Origin: Anthonomus grandis grandis
Lineage: Eukaryota > Arthropoda > Insecta > Coleoptera > Curculionidae
Direction of reading: 5' to 3'
Assembly: GCF_022605725.1 (NCBI RefSeq)
Contig: NC_065564.1
Coordinates: 7,418,698-7,482,697, forward strand
Length of the DNA stretch: 64,000 nt
Part shown: positions 37,601 to 49,600 of the stretch, in pieces
Position numbering within the stretch: the first letter of the stretch is position 1
Layout: each line of letters starts with the position of its first letter
Notes under the pieces: generated by a model
Seen by the model: the letters and a program-made list of their open reading frames with translations, nothing else
Databases searched by the model: none
What the model was told of the DNA's origin: nothing
Position numbers and translations under genes: made by a program

Positions 37601-40600
37601 AATTATTTCCATCATTTCCAGGTAGTTGAGGTAATGTTCTCAGTCCAGGAGAGCCTGAAACACTTATGGAAATTTTAGATGAGCGACTCCATCAATTGCC
37701 TGGAATTGGTAAAATATTTCTGTTACTTCCAGGCACATTGGGAAGCTTGAAAGAGATTCGTTGTCTATAAAATTTAGGAGAAAAGTGATTTCTGGAAATA
37801 ATAAATTATTTCCATCTTTTCCAAGCAGTTGAGGTAATGTTCTAAGTCCAGGAGAGCCTGACACACTTATGGAAATTTAAAAAAAACGACTACATCAACT
37901 GCCTGGAATTAGTAAAATATGTCTGTCACTTTCAGGCACATTGGGAAGCTTGAAAGAGATTCGGTGTCTATAAAATTTAGGAGAAAAGTGATTCCTGGAA
38001 ATAATAAATTATTTTCATCATTTCCAGGTAGTTGAGGTAATGTTCTCAGTCCAGGAGAGCCTGAAACACTTATGGAAATTTTAGATGAGCGACTCCATCA
38101 ATTGCCTGGAATTGGTAAAATATGTCTGTCACTTTCAGGTACATTGGGAAGCTTGAAAGAGATTCGTTGTCTATAAAATTTAGGAGAAAAGTGATTTCTG
38201 GGAATAATAAATTATTTCCATCATTTCCAGGTAGTTGAGGTAATGTCCAAAGTCCAGGAAAGCCTGAAACACTTATGGAAATTTCAAAAAAACGACTACA
38301 TCAACTGCCTGGAATTAGTAAAATATGTCTGTCACTTTCAGGTACATTGGGAAGCTTGAAAGAGATTCGGTGTCTATAAAATTTAGGAGAAAAGTGATTC
38401 CTGGAAATAATAAATTATTTCCATCATTTCCAGGTAGTTGAGGTAATGTTCTCAGTCCAGGAGAGCCTGAAACACTTATGGAAATTTTAGATGAGCGACT
38501 CCATCAATTGCCTGGAATTGGTAAAATATTTCTGTTACTTCCAGGCACATTGGGAAGCTTGAAAGAGATTCGTTGTCTATAAAATTAAGGAGAAAAGTGA
38601 TTTCTGGAAATAATAAATTATTTCCATCATTTCCAGGTAGTTGAGGTAATGTTCTCAGTCCAGGAGAGCCTGAAACACTTATGGAAATTTCAGATGAGCG
38701 ACTCCATCAACTGCCTGGAATTAGTAAAATATGTCTGTCACTTTCAGGTACATTGGGAAGCTTGAAAGAGATTCGTTGTCTATAAAATTTAGGAGAAAAG
38801 TGATTTCTGGGAATAATAAATTATTTCCATCATTTCCAGGCAGTTGAGGTAATGTTCTAAGGCCAGGAAAGCCTGAAACACTTAAGGGGATTTCAGAAGA
38901 GCGACTGCCTGGAATTATTAAAATATTTCTGTCACTTTCAGGCACATTGGGAAGCTTGATAGAGATTCGTTGTCTATAAAATTCAGGAGAAAAGTGATTC
39001 CTGGAAATAATAAATTATTTCCATCATTTCCAGACAGCTGAGGTAATGTTCTCACTCCAGGAAAGCCTGAAACACTTATGGAAATTTCAAAAAACGACTC
39101 CATCAACTGCCTGGAATTAGTAAAATATTTCTATCTCTTCCAGGCACATTGGGAAGCTTGAAAGAGATTCGTTGTCTATAAAATTTAGGAGAAAAGTGAT
39201 TCCTGGAATTAAAATATTTATTCCATCATTTCCATGCAGTTGAGGTAATGTCCAAAGTCCAGGAAAGCCTGAAACACTTATGGAAATTTCAAAAAAACGA
39301 CTACATCAACTGCCTGGAATTAGTAAAATATGTCTGTCACTTTCAGGTACATTGGGAAGCTTGAAAGAGATTCGTTGTCTATAAAATTTAGGAGAAAAGT
39401 GATTTCTGGGAATAATAAATTATTTCCATCATTTCCAGGCAGTTGAGGTAATGTTCTAAGTCCAGGAAAGCCTGAAACACTGATGGAAATTTCAGAAGAG
39501 CGACTCGATCAACTGCCTGGAATTAGTCAAATATTTCTATCTCTTCCAGGCACATTGGGAAGCTTGAAAGAGATTCGTTGTCTATAAAATTTAGGAGAAA
39601 AGTGATTCCTGGAAATAGTACATTATTTCCATCATTTCCAGGCAGTTGAGGTAATGCTTTTAGTCCTGGAAAGCCTGAAACACTTATGGAAATTTCAAAA
39701 AAACGACTCGATCAACTGCCTGGAATTATTAAAATATTTCTGTCACTCTCAGGCACATTGGGAAGCTTGAAAGAGATTCGTTGTCTATAAAATTTAGGAG
39801 AAAAGTAATTCCTGGAAATAGTACATTATTTCCATCATTTCCAGGCAGTTGAAGTAATGTTCTAAGTCCAGGAAAGCCTAAAACTCTGATGGAAATTTCA
39901 AAAAAACGACTCCATCAACTGCCTGGAATTATTAAAATATTTCTATCTCTTCCAGGCACATTGGGAAGCTTGAAAGAGATTCGTTGTCTATAAAATTTAG
40001 GAGAAAAGTGATTCCTGGGAATAATAAATTATTTCCATCATTTCCAGGCAGTTGAGGTAATGTTCTCAGTCCAGGAAAGCCTAAAACTCTGATGGAAATT
40101 TCAAAAAAACGACTCCATCAACTGCCTGGAATTATTAAAATATTTCTATCTCTTCCAGGTACATTGGGAAGCTTGAAAGAGATTCGTTGTCTATAAAATT
40201 TAGGAGAAAAGTGATTTCTGGAAATAATAAATTATTTTCATCATTTCCAGGCAGTTGAGGTAATGTTCTAAGGCCAGGAAAGCCTGAAACACTTATGGAA
40301 ATTTCAAAAAAACGACTCGATCAACTGCCTGGAATTATTAAAATATTTCTGTCACTTTCAGGCATATTGGGAAGAATGCTATAACGTCTTTAAAAAAAAC
40401 CGCCTCAATATGCAGAACATGAAACTTCCGCTGCTACCATTTTTTTACTTTTATTAAACGAAACGTTCTTGTCCAGCTTCCGGTGCTCGGACGGCGGCTG
40501 CGTCCCCTTCCACCTGACCTGCGACGGTCTGGCGCACTGCGCGGACGCCTCCGACGAGGAGGGCGGCTACTGCGGCTATCGCACTTGTCCCCTGGGCTGG

Positions 40601-43600
40601 ACGAAGTGCGCGAACAAACGGTGCGTGCCGTCGAACGCGACCTGCGACGGCGTCGACGACTGCGGCGACTCCACCGACGAGTTGAACTGCGCGTGCCCGG
40701 AGGACGGCTACTTCCGGTGCGCGAACGGCGAGTGCGTTCTTTTAGCGGTCCGATGCGACATGGACCCCGACTGTAAGGACAACTCGGACGAGTTGGGATG
40801 CGAGATGCCGAACTGTACCGCGTTGCATAACGAGCATTTTTTGAATTGTAACTTTACCACGAATTGCATCAACAAGGACTGGTTCTGTGACGGGGAGGAC
40901 GATTGCTGGGATAATTCCGACGAAATTGGTGAGTAAGGGCTTTTTTTAAATTTATTTGGTACTACGTAAGCAAAATTGAAGCTTAAAATTGACTCAAAAC
41001 TGGAGCATTTGCAGTAATGTACAAAAAAAAAAAGAGTTTTTTAAAGGCCTTTTGGTCTATTGGGAAAAGAGTCATAAATAGCCTCCCATCGAGATAACAT
41101 TTGAAATTTATCATTTATCCATATTTCCAGGCAAATTTGTATTCCAAAATTTCTGGATCAGCCGTTTAGGTTGCTCTGATTTGCCCAATTTGGTCCCTTT
41201 TCAAAAACTATTTTAAATTCCATCAAAGAATATTATAGTTTAAAATAATTTGTTTTGTTCATCATCGATTTGCAAGGACCCACGTATGTATTAATTCAAT
41301 TTACGAGTATGTTACTCCTGCTGACGAAAATAGGGGGTAAGTTCCGTAACCTAACCTTGGTGAATCGTCGGTTAGAAGCGGTATTTTTACGGTTGCTGAA
41401 AATATCGGTTTGAAATGGAACGCTCTGGTTTCTTGTTGGTCCTTGGTCTTGTTTTCGTTGGTTGATATTAAATTATAAATTCCATTTTTGATAACACAAA
41501 ATAGGTACCTATTATTATTTATAATACCAATAATATATAGCGCCATTATATCAAGATCAAGTCCTGGATTTGAAATGCAGTCAAGTGTATTGTAACGAAG
41601 TTACAAGATTTTTTCTCTTTATTTTATAGTAATAAGGGTAAGCCCAGACAGTACTTTATAAGAAAACTTAAATAATTTTGCCCCGTTAATATTTAACCTC
41701 TAATTTTATAATTTACATAACAAAAAGGTACATTTGAGGTTTCTAGCCGGATAGTACCATGGGAAGGTTCGATTTCCTTTAGGTTATACCTAGTTCTCCG
41801 TTGACTATGTTGTAGTCCCTGGCCTTCATTGTTTTCAGCCCTGGTTGTTCTTAGGACAGTAAAGAACCACAAATGCCTAAAACTGAGAGGTTTTTCATCG
41901 CTATGCTTCCAGTTTTCCGGTTATTTTCATGAATTTTCCTTTCATGCTGTTGCACTGTTTACATGTTCTATTATGCAAGTTATAAGGTTGACCTATCCTG
42001 GAAGGAAGCCCTGTTAAATGAAGGGTCATGCCTTGTTTGGCAACATATAATATAAATCATGATTCGGTTTCCCGCGGTTTTCCTGAAAAGCCGGTTTTCT
42101 TGTACACATGTGACGTTCCGCTGCTTTCACCTACAAATACCCAGTTTTCAGAGCTGAAACTAAGTTTGTTTATCATATAAGGTCATAGCCTATAAATCCG
42201 TACCGTTTTCATAACGGAAAACTCGTATTTCCATTAAGTTTTCCCAATTGCATTTATATCCAACGACTGATTCCGAGGATGTTCGTGAGTCGTCGGCATC
42301 CAAATTCCTGCCATGGGTATAAAAAGGGCTCCAGGTCCACCAAGCTGACACATTCGTCGCAGTAAGGTCGTACCATACCTTTCCAGTGAAGTACCAGTAA
42401 TTTTCCCGTGTCTCAATACCGTTAAATTCCGTTCGCGAAAAAGTTAAATTCTTGTTTCGAACCAGAGAAACACTCACTGCGGATTCATGTTGTATTTAAT
42501 TGATGATTTTTATTGACTTTTTTATTTTCTGCTCTGTCCGCGGCCGTACCGTTCCGTTTAATTGTTTGATTGATGAAAACTACTGCTTGGACACTATCTT
42601 TCTTCATGTTTTGTAGGGCAGGCGGTAGCCGCGTTTATTAATTATTACTTGGCTTCTCAAAGTGGTGAGAGACAAGTAGTAACCGAGTCCGTGATGTCAT
42701 AATTACTATCCGTATACCGGGTGGTGCGTCGCCGAGCGGAACATAGGGAAACCCATGTAAATTTTAAGGGGGTCAATTATTGGCTTCCCTGTAGATTTTA
42801 CAGAAAAAATGTAAGATAACTTTTTGAAGAGACCAATCTAGCAAACCCTTGTGCAAAGTTTCAAAAAATTTTGATAAGCGAATCTTTAATTAATTAAAAG
42901 CCGGACTGTATGTATTACTTTTATTAATTTTTACAGGGTGTCCAAAAATAGCGAAGCACTGCGACGCGCCCGGCCAGTTCCAGTGTTACAACGGCCAATG
43001 CATCGAGGCACGATTACGTTGTGACAAAAAAACCGATTGCCAGGTTAGTATTATAATATTTTTTTTAATACTTTTAAAAATCATTAATTATAATAATCTG
43101 GAAAGTTTGAAGGACCTAGTCTTAGAGAAAGCCAACATTTTGGATTTTTTCATGTGAAACACTTTGATTTTGGAAAACAATTTTCGTTCGACCGTACTTA
43201 GAAAGTTGATTTAAAAACTACCAGTAAAGAAACCATTAATTATATTAATGTGGAAAGTTTCAAAGACCTACTCTAAAAAAAAGTCAAAATTCTTGCAAAT
43301 TTTCGATTTTTTCATGTGAAAAATGTTGGCTTTTAGGGAACAATTTCTGTTCTAGTGTACTTAGAGAGTTACTTTAAAAACTGTCAGTAAGGAAACCATT
43401 AATTAAAATAATCTGGAAAGCTTGAAGGACCTACTCCAAAAAAAGTCAAAATTTTGCCCAATTTTGGTTTTTTTTTATGTGAAACTTGCTTTTGGCGAAC
43501 AATTTTCGTTCTACCATACTTAGAGCGTTGATTTAAAAACTACCAGTAAGGAAACCATTAATTATATTAATCTGAAAAGTTTCAAGGACCTACTCTAAAA

Positions 43601-46600
43601 AAAAAGTCAAAATTTTGGGCAATTTTGGGTTTTTTAGAGCTTAATTAATTATAATAATCTGAAAATATAGATTTCTAAATGGGGTAGTCTTTCTACACAA
43701 GAAAAAATGCATGTAGATCATTTAGATTATTGGATTGGATAAAGGATTATCTAAGTGACATGTATCAAATGGCCAAAGTGGGCGAAAAGCTTTCAAGTAA
43801 AAGAGAAAACAAATGGATTGGATAAAGGATTATCTAAGTGACATGTATCAAATGGCCAAAGTGGGCGAAAAGCTTTCAAGTAAAAGAGAAAACAAATGGG
43901 GGGACACCCCATTTGTTTTCCCTTTTAGGGAGTGTGTTGGGTCCTCTACTCTTTATTGCTTATGCTAATGACATTTATGTAGCATTAAAAAAATCATTTG
44001 TCAATTTATTTGCAGATGATACCCTTATTTGTGTAGCAGGCAATAATTTTAGAGAAATATCAAATGCTTTCAACAACGAGTTGACAGTCACGTATGACGT
44101 CACAAAAACAAAATGCATGGTAATAGGTAAATAATTTCCATAAATTTCCAGGACGGTTCCGACGAGATCCAGTGCTCCGCCCCGATTTCCTGCCCCCCGG
44201 ACAGTTTCAAGTGCATCAGCGACGGCAACTGCGTGCCGAAGGGGTGGAAGTGCAACGGGGTGCAGGACTGTCACGACGGCAGCGACGAACTCGACTGTAC
44301 CGTTCAGTGCCGGTAAATTTTTTTTTTTTAATTAATTAATTAATTAATTTGATTTAACTTATACGCACTTAGAAGCGACAAGTTCCAATGCAAAAGCGGC
44401 AATTGCATCCCGAAATCGTGGCAGTGCGACGGCAACCCCGACTGTCCCGACGGCAGCGACGAAACCGAGCACTGCAGCCATACGGAGTGTACCAAACAAG
44501 AATATCGGTAAATATTTTTTTTTAGAGAAAAATTTATAGTTTGGCAACATCGGTTTTACTCGAAACAGTTTAAAAAACCTATAAAATCAGTACCGATCAC
44601 AAATCATCCCCCTTTACAGTAAGAAATTGACAAGGATAAACGTGAACAATAATCCTCAATTTCCTCATCAATTGGAACGTTTAAAAGACTTCTAAATTCA
44701 TAGTTATGTCTAGCTTTAGGCTTATTGTTTGTTTGTTTTTTAAGGCTTAAAATACCCATTCGTATCATTTGGAGTGAGTAACTCTGCAGAGTATGTTAAA
44801 GCTAAATAAATAAATAAATTACTTCTGCGACCCAGTAATAAATAATAAAACTTAACTCTTAAGAAAAAATAGTTGGGCCTCTACTTGGAACTTGGAATTT
44901 TAAAAATCTGATTGGTACATGTAATACGTGACGTATTGCGATACGTATGGGGAAATCTTAAAGAAAGTAAAAACCTTGGGCGAGAATGCATCGGACGCGG
45001 AACAATTTGACTGATATAAGAAATATAAGAACTTCGAAAAGAACTATATGCAGAACATAAGAAATCGAAAGAGTAAAGGAAAAAAGTCTAAATAGTAATA
45101 AACTTTTTGATCGAATATACTCTTGGAAGTCTACAGATAGACCTGTGTTTTACCCTCGTACTCGGAATGATTTAAGCGATGGCGATTGTAGTTCAGCTTG
45201 TGAATGTGATGATCAGTAGAGACTTATATCCAGTAATACATTCTGTTTTTAAAGCTTGACTGTGCGATATTTGTGATTCCTGTGTTTAAAGATTAATTGT
45301 TTATTTAATTAAAATTATTTTGTGCTAAATGTGAATTGTGTGGCTGAAATAAAACGATACAGGCAGAAAATTTTGTGTTCCATGGTGTAAAACAACAAAT
45401 GGAACTATGTATCGTTTTCCCAACAAAAAAGAACTGTCTTTAGCTGGACGATTGTTAGATATAATAAAAAAACCCGAATTAATAAATTCATAGTGCTAAA
45501 GTATACGAAATCCGCAGAGTTTGTTGTTAACATTTTTTGCCTCAAGATTTGGAACTTGGATGAAGTAAAAGGGGTTTAAAACGGGGTGCTATTCCTTCTC
45601 TTTTTCTTCCAGGGTGTTTAAATTTAAAAGTAGAGGCCCAACTATTTTTTCTTAAGACTATAGCTTTAATATTTAGGTTCGTAGTAACTCATGTGTCTAA
45701 TACAAAACTTTATCCAATACATGTAGGAATAGTTTTTCGAATATTGTTTTTTTCCTAAATTAATAATACTTTTTTTGTTCTAGTGTACTTAGAAAGTTGA
45801 TTTAAAAACTACCAGTAAGGAAATCATTAATTAAATTAATATGGAAAGTTTCAAGGATCTGCTCCAAAAAAAAGTCAAAATTTTGGGCACTTTTGGGTTT
45901 TTTCATGCAAAAAATTTTGCTTTTGGGAAACAATTTCTGTTCTATTATACTTAAAGCGTTGATTTAAAAACTACCAGTAAGGAAACCATTAATTATATTA
46001 ATCCAGAAAGTTTCAAGGTCCTACTCTGAAAAAACGTCAAAATTTTGGGCAATTTTGGGTTTTTTCATGTGAAAAACTGGTTTTTGGGAACAATTTCTGT
46101 TCTATTATACTTAGAACGTTGATTTAAAAACTACCAGTAAGGAAATCATTAATTAAATTAATATGGAAAGTTTCAAGGACCTACTCTGAAATAAAGTCAA
46201 AATTTTGGACAATTTTGGTTTTTTTCATGCAAAAAATGTTGCGTTTGGGAAACAATTTCTGTTCTATTATACTTAGAGCGTTGATTTAAAAACTACCAGT
46301 AAGGAAACCATTAATTATATTAATCTGGAAAGTTTCAAGGACCTACTTTAAAAAAAAGTCAAAATTTTGGGCAATTTTGGGTTTTTCCATGTGAAAAACT
46401 TTGCTTTTTGGGAACAATTTCTGTTCTATTATACGTAGAGAAATAATTTAAAAACAACCAGTAAGGAAACCATTAATTATATTAATCTGGAAAGTTTCAA
46501 GGACCTACTCTAAAAACAAGTCAAAATTTTGGGCAATTTTGGGTTTTTCCATGTGAAAAACTTTGCTTTTGGGAGACAATTTCTGTTCTATTATACTTAG

Positions 46601-49600
46601 AGTGTTGATTTAAAAACTACCAGTAAGGAAACCATTAATAATATTAATCTGGAAAGTTTCAAGGACCTACTCTAAAAAAAACTCAAAATTTTGGGCAATT
46701 TTGGGTTTTTCCATGTGAAAAACTTTGCTTTTTGGGAACAATTTCTGTTCTATTATACGTAGAGAAATAATTTAAAAACTACCAGTAAGGAAACCATTAA
46801 TTATATTAATCTGGAAAGTTTCAAGGACCTACTCCAAAAAAAAGTCAAAATTTTGGGCAATTTTGGGTTTTTTCATGTGAAAAACTTTGCTTTTGGGAGA
46901 CAATTTCTGTTCTGTTGTACTTAGAGAGTTGATTTAAAAATTACCAGTAAGGAAACCATTAATTATATTCATCTAGAAAGTTTCAAGGACCTACTCCAAA
47001 AAAAAGTCAAAATTTTGGGCAATTTTGGGTTTTTTCATGTGAAAAACTTTGCTTTTGGGAAACAATTTCTGTTCTATTATACTTAGAGCGTTGATTTAAA
47101 AACTACCAGTAAGGAAACCATTAATTATATTAATCTGGAAAGTTTCAAGGACCTACTCTAAAAGAAAGTCAAAATTTTGGGCAATTTTGGGTTTTTTCAT
47201 GTGAAAAATGTTGCTTTTGGGGAACAATTTCTGTTCTATTATACGTAGAGAAATAATTTAAAAACTACCAGTAAGGAAACCATTAATTATATTAATCTGG
47301 AAAGTTTCAAGGACCTACTCCAAAAAAAAGTCAAAATTTTGGGCAATTTTGGGTTTTTTCATGTGAAAAACTTTGCTTTTGGGAGACAATTTCTGTTCTA
47401 TTATACTTAGAGTGTTGATTTAAAAACTACCAGTAAGGAAACCATTAATTATATTAATCTGGAAAGTTTCAAGGACCTACTTTAAAAAAAAGTCAAAATT
47501 TTGGGCAATTTTGGGTTTTTCCATGTGAAAAACTTTGCTTTTGGGAGACAATTTCTGTTCTATTATACTTAGAGTGTTGATTTAAAAACTACCAGTAAGG
47601 AAACCATTAATTATATTAATCTGGAAAGTTTCAAGGACCTACTTTAAAAAAAAGTCAAAATTTTGGGCAATTTTGGGTTTTTCCATGTGAAAAACTTTGC
47701 TTTTGGGAGACAATTTCTGTTCTATTATACGTAGAGAAATAATTTAAAAACTACCAGTAAGGAAACCATTAATTATATTAATCTGGAAAGTTTCAAGGAC
47801 CTACTCCAAAAAAAAGTCAAAATTTTGGGCAATTTTGGGTTTTTCCATGTGAAAAACTTTGCTTTTGGGAGACAATTTCTGTTCTATTATACGTAGAGAA
47901 ATAATTTAAAAACTACCAGTAAGGAAACCATTAATTATATTAATCTGGAAAGTTTCAAGGACCTACTCCAAAAAAAAGTCAAAATTTTGGGCAATTTTGG
48001 GTTTTTTCATGTGAAAAACTTTGCTTTTGGGAGACAATTTCTGTTCTGTTGTACTTAGAGAGTTGATTTAAAAATTACCAGTAAGGAAACCATTAATTAT
48101 ATTCATCTAGAAAGTTTCAAGGACCTACTCCAAAAAAAGTCAAAATTTTGGGCAATTTTGGGTTTTTTCATGCAAAAAATGTTGCTTTTGGGAAACAATT
48201 TCTGTTCTATTATACTTAGAGCGTTGATTTAAAAACTACCAGTAAGGAAACCATTAATTATATTAATCTGGAAAGTTTCAAGGACCTACTCTAAAAGAAA
48301 GTCAAAATTTTGGCCAATTTTGGGTTTTTTCATGTGAAAAACTTTGCTTTTGGGAGACAATTTCTGTTCTGTTGTACTTAGAGAGTTGATTTAAAAACTG
48401 CCAGTAAGGAAACCATTAATTATATTAATCTGGAAAGTTTTAAGGACCTACTCTAAAAAAAAGTCAAAATTTTGGACAATTTTGGGTTTTTTCATGCAAA
48501 AAATGTTGCTTTTGGGAAACAATTTCTGTTCTATTATACTTAGAGCCTTGATTTAAAAACTACCAGTAAGGAAACCTTTAATTATAATAATCTGGAAAGT
48601 TTAAAGGACCTACTCCAAAAAAAAGTCAAAATTTTGAGCAATTTTGGGGTTTTCCATGTGAAAAACTTTGCTTTTAGGGAACAATTTCTGTTCTATTATA
48701 CTTAGAGCATTGATTTAAAAACTACCAGTAAGGAAACCATAAATTATATTAATCTGGAAAGTTTCAAGGACCTACTCTAAAAACAAGTCAACATTTTGGG
48801 CAATTTTGGGTTTTTTCATGTGAAAAATGTTGCTTTTGGGGAACAATTTCTGTTCTATTATACGTAGAGAAGTAATTTAAAAACTACCAGTAAGGAAACC
48901 ATTAATTATATTAATCTGGAAAGTTTCAAGGACCTACTCCAAAAAAAAGTCAAAATTTTGGGCAATTTTGGGTTTTTTCATGTGAAAAACTTTGCTTTTG
49001 GGAGACAATTTCTGTTCTGTTGTACTTTGAGAGTTGATTTAAAAACTACCAGTAAGGAAACCATTAATTATATTCATCTAGAAAGTTTCAAGGACCTACT
49101 CCAAAAAAAAGTCAAAATTTTGGCCAATTTTGAAATTTTTCATGCAAAAAATGTTGCTTTTGGGAAACAATTTCTGTTCTATTATACTTAGAGCGTTGAT
49201 TTAAAAACTACCAGTAAGGAAACCATTAGTTATATTAATCTGGAAAGTTTCAAGGACCTACTCTAAAAAAAAGTCAAAATTTTGGGCAATTTTGGGTTTT
49301 TTCATGCAAAAAATGTTGCTTTTGGGAAACAATTTCTGTTCTATTATACTTAGAGCGTTGATTTAAAAACTACCAGTAAGGAAACCATTAATTATATTAA
49401 TCTGGAAAGTTTCAAGGACCTACTCTAAAAGAAAGTCAAAATTTTGGGCAATTTTGGGTTTTTTCATGCAAAAAATGTTGCTTTTGGGAAACAATTTCTG
49501 TTCTATTATATTTAAAGAGTTGATTTAAAAACTACCAGTAAGGAAACCATTAATTATATTAATGCGGAAGGTTTTAAGTAAAAAATTTTGGGCAATTTTG

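Noticed and set aside
37664..39106. Minus-strand open frames with SGFPGLRTLPQLPG-type peptides
   Set aside because: They are the same satellite unit read again and again; composition and spacing follow the 203 bp repeat, with no start context or domain.
36358..40380. Regular repeats resembling a CRISPR array
   Set aside because: Whole 203 bp units repeat without unique spacers, in an insect intron with no cas genes; this is a tandem satellite.
42190..42477. 95-codon minus-strand frame
   Set aside because: No recognisable domain, in an unassigned intron with no matching splice or promoter context; chance is sufficient.
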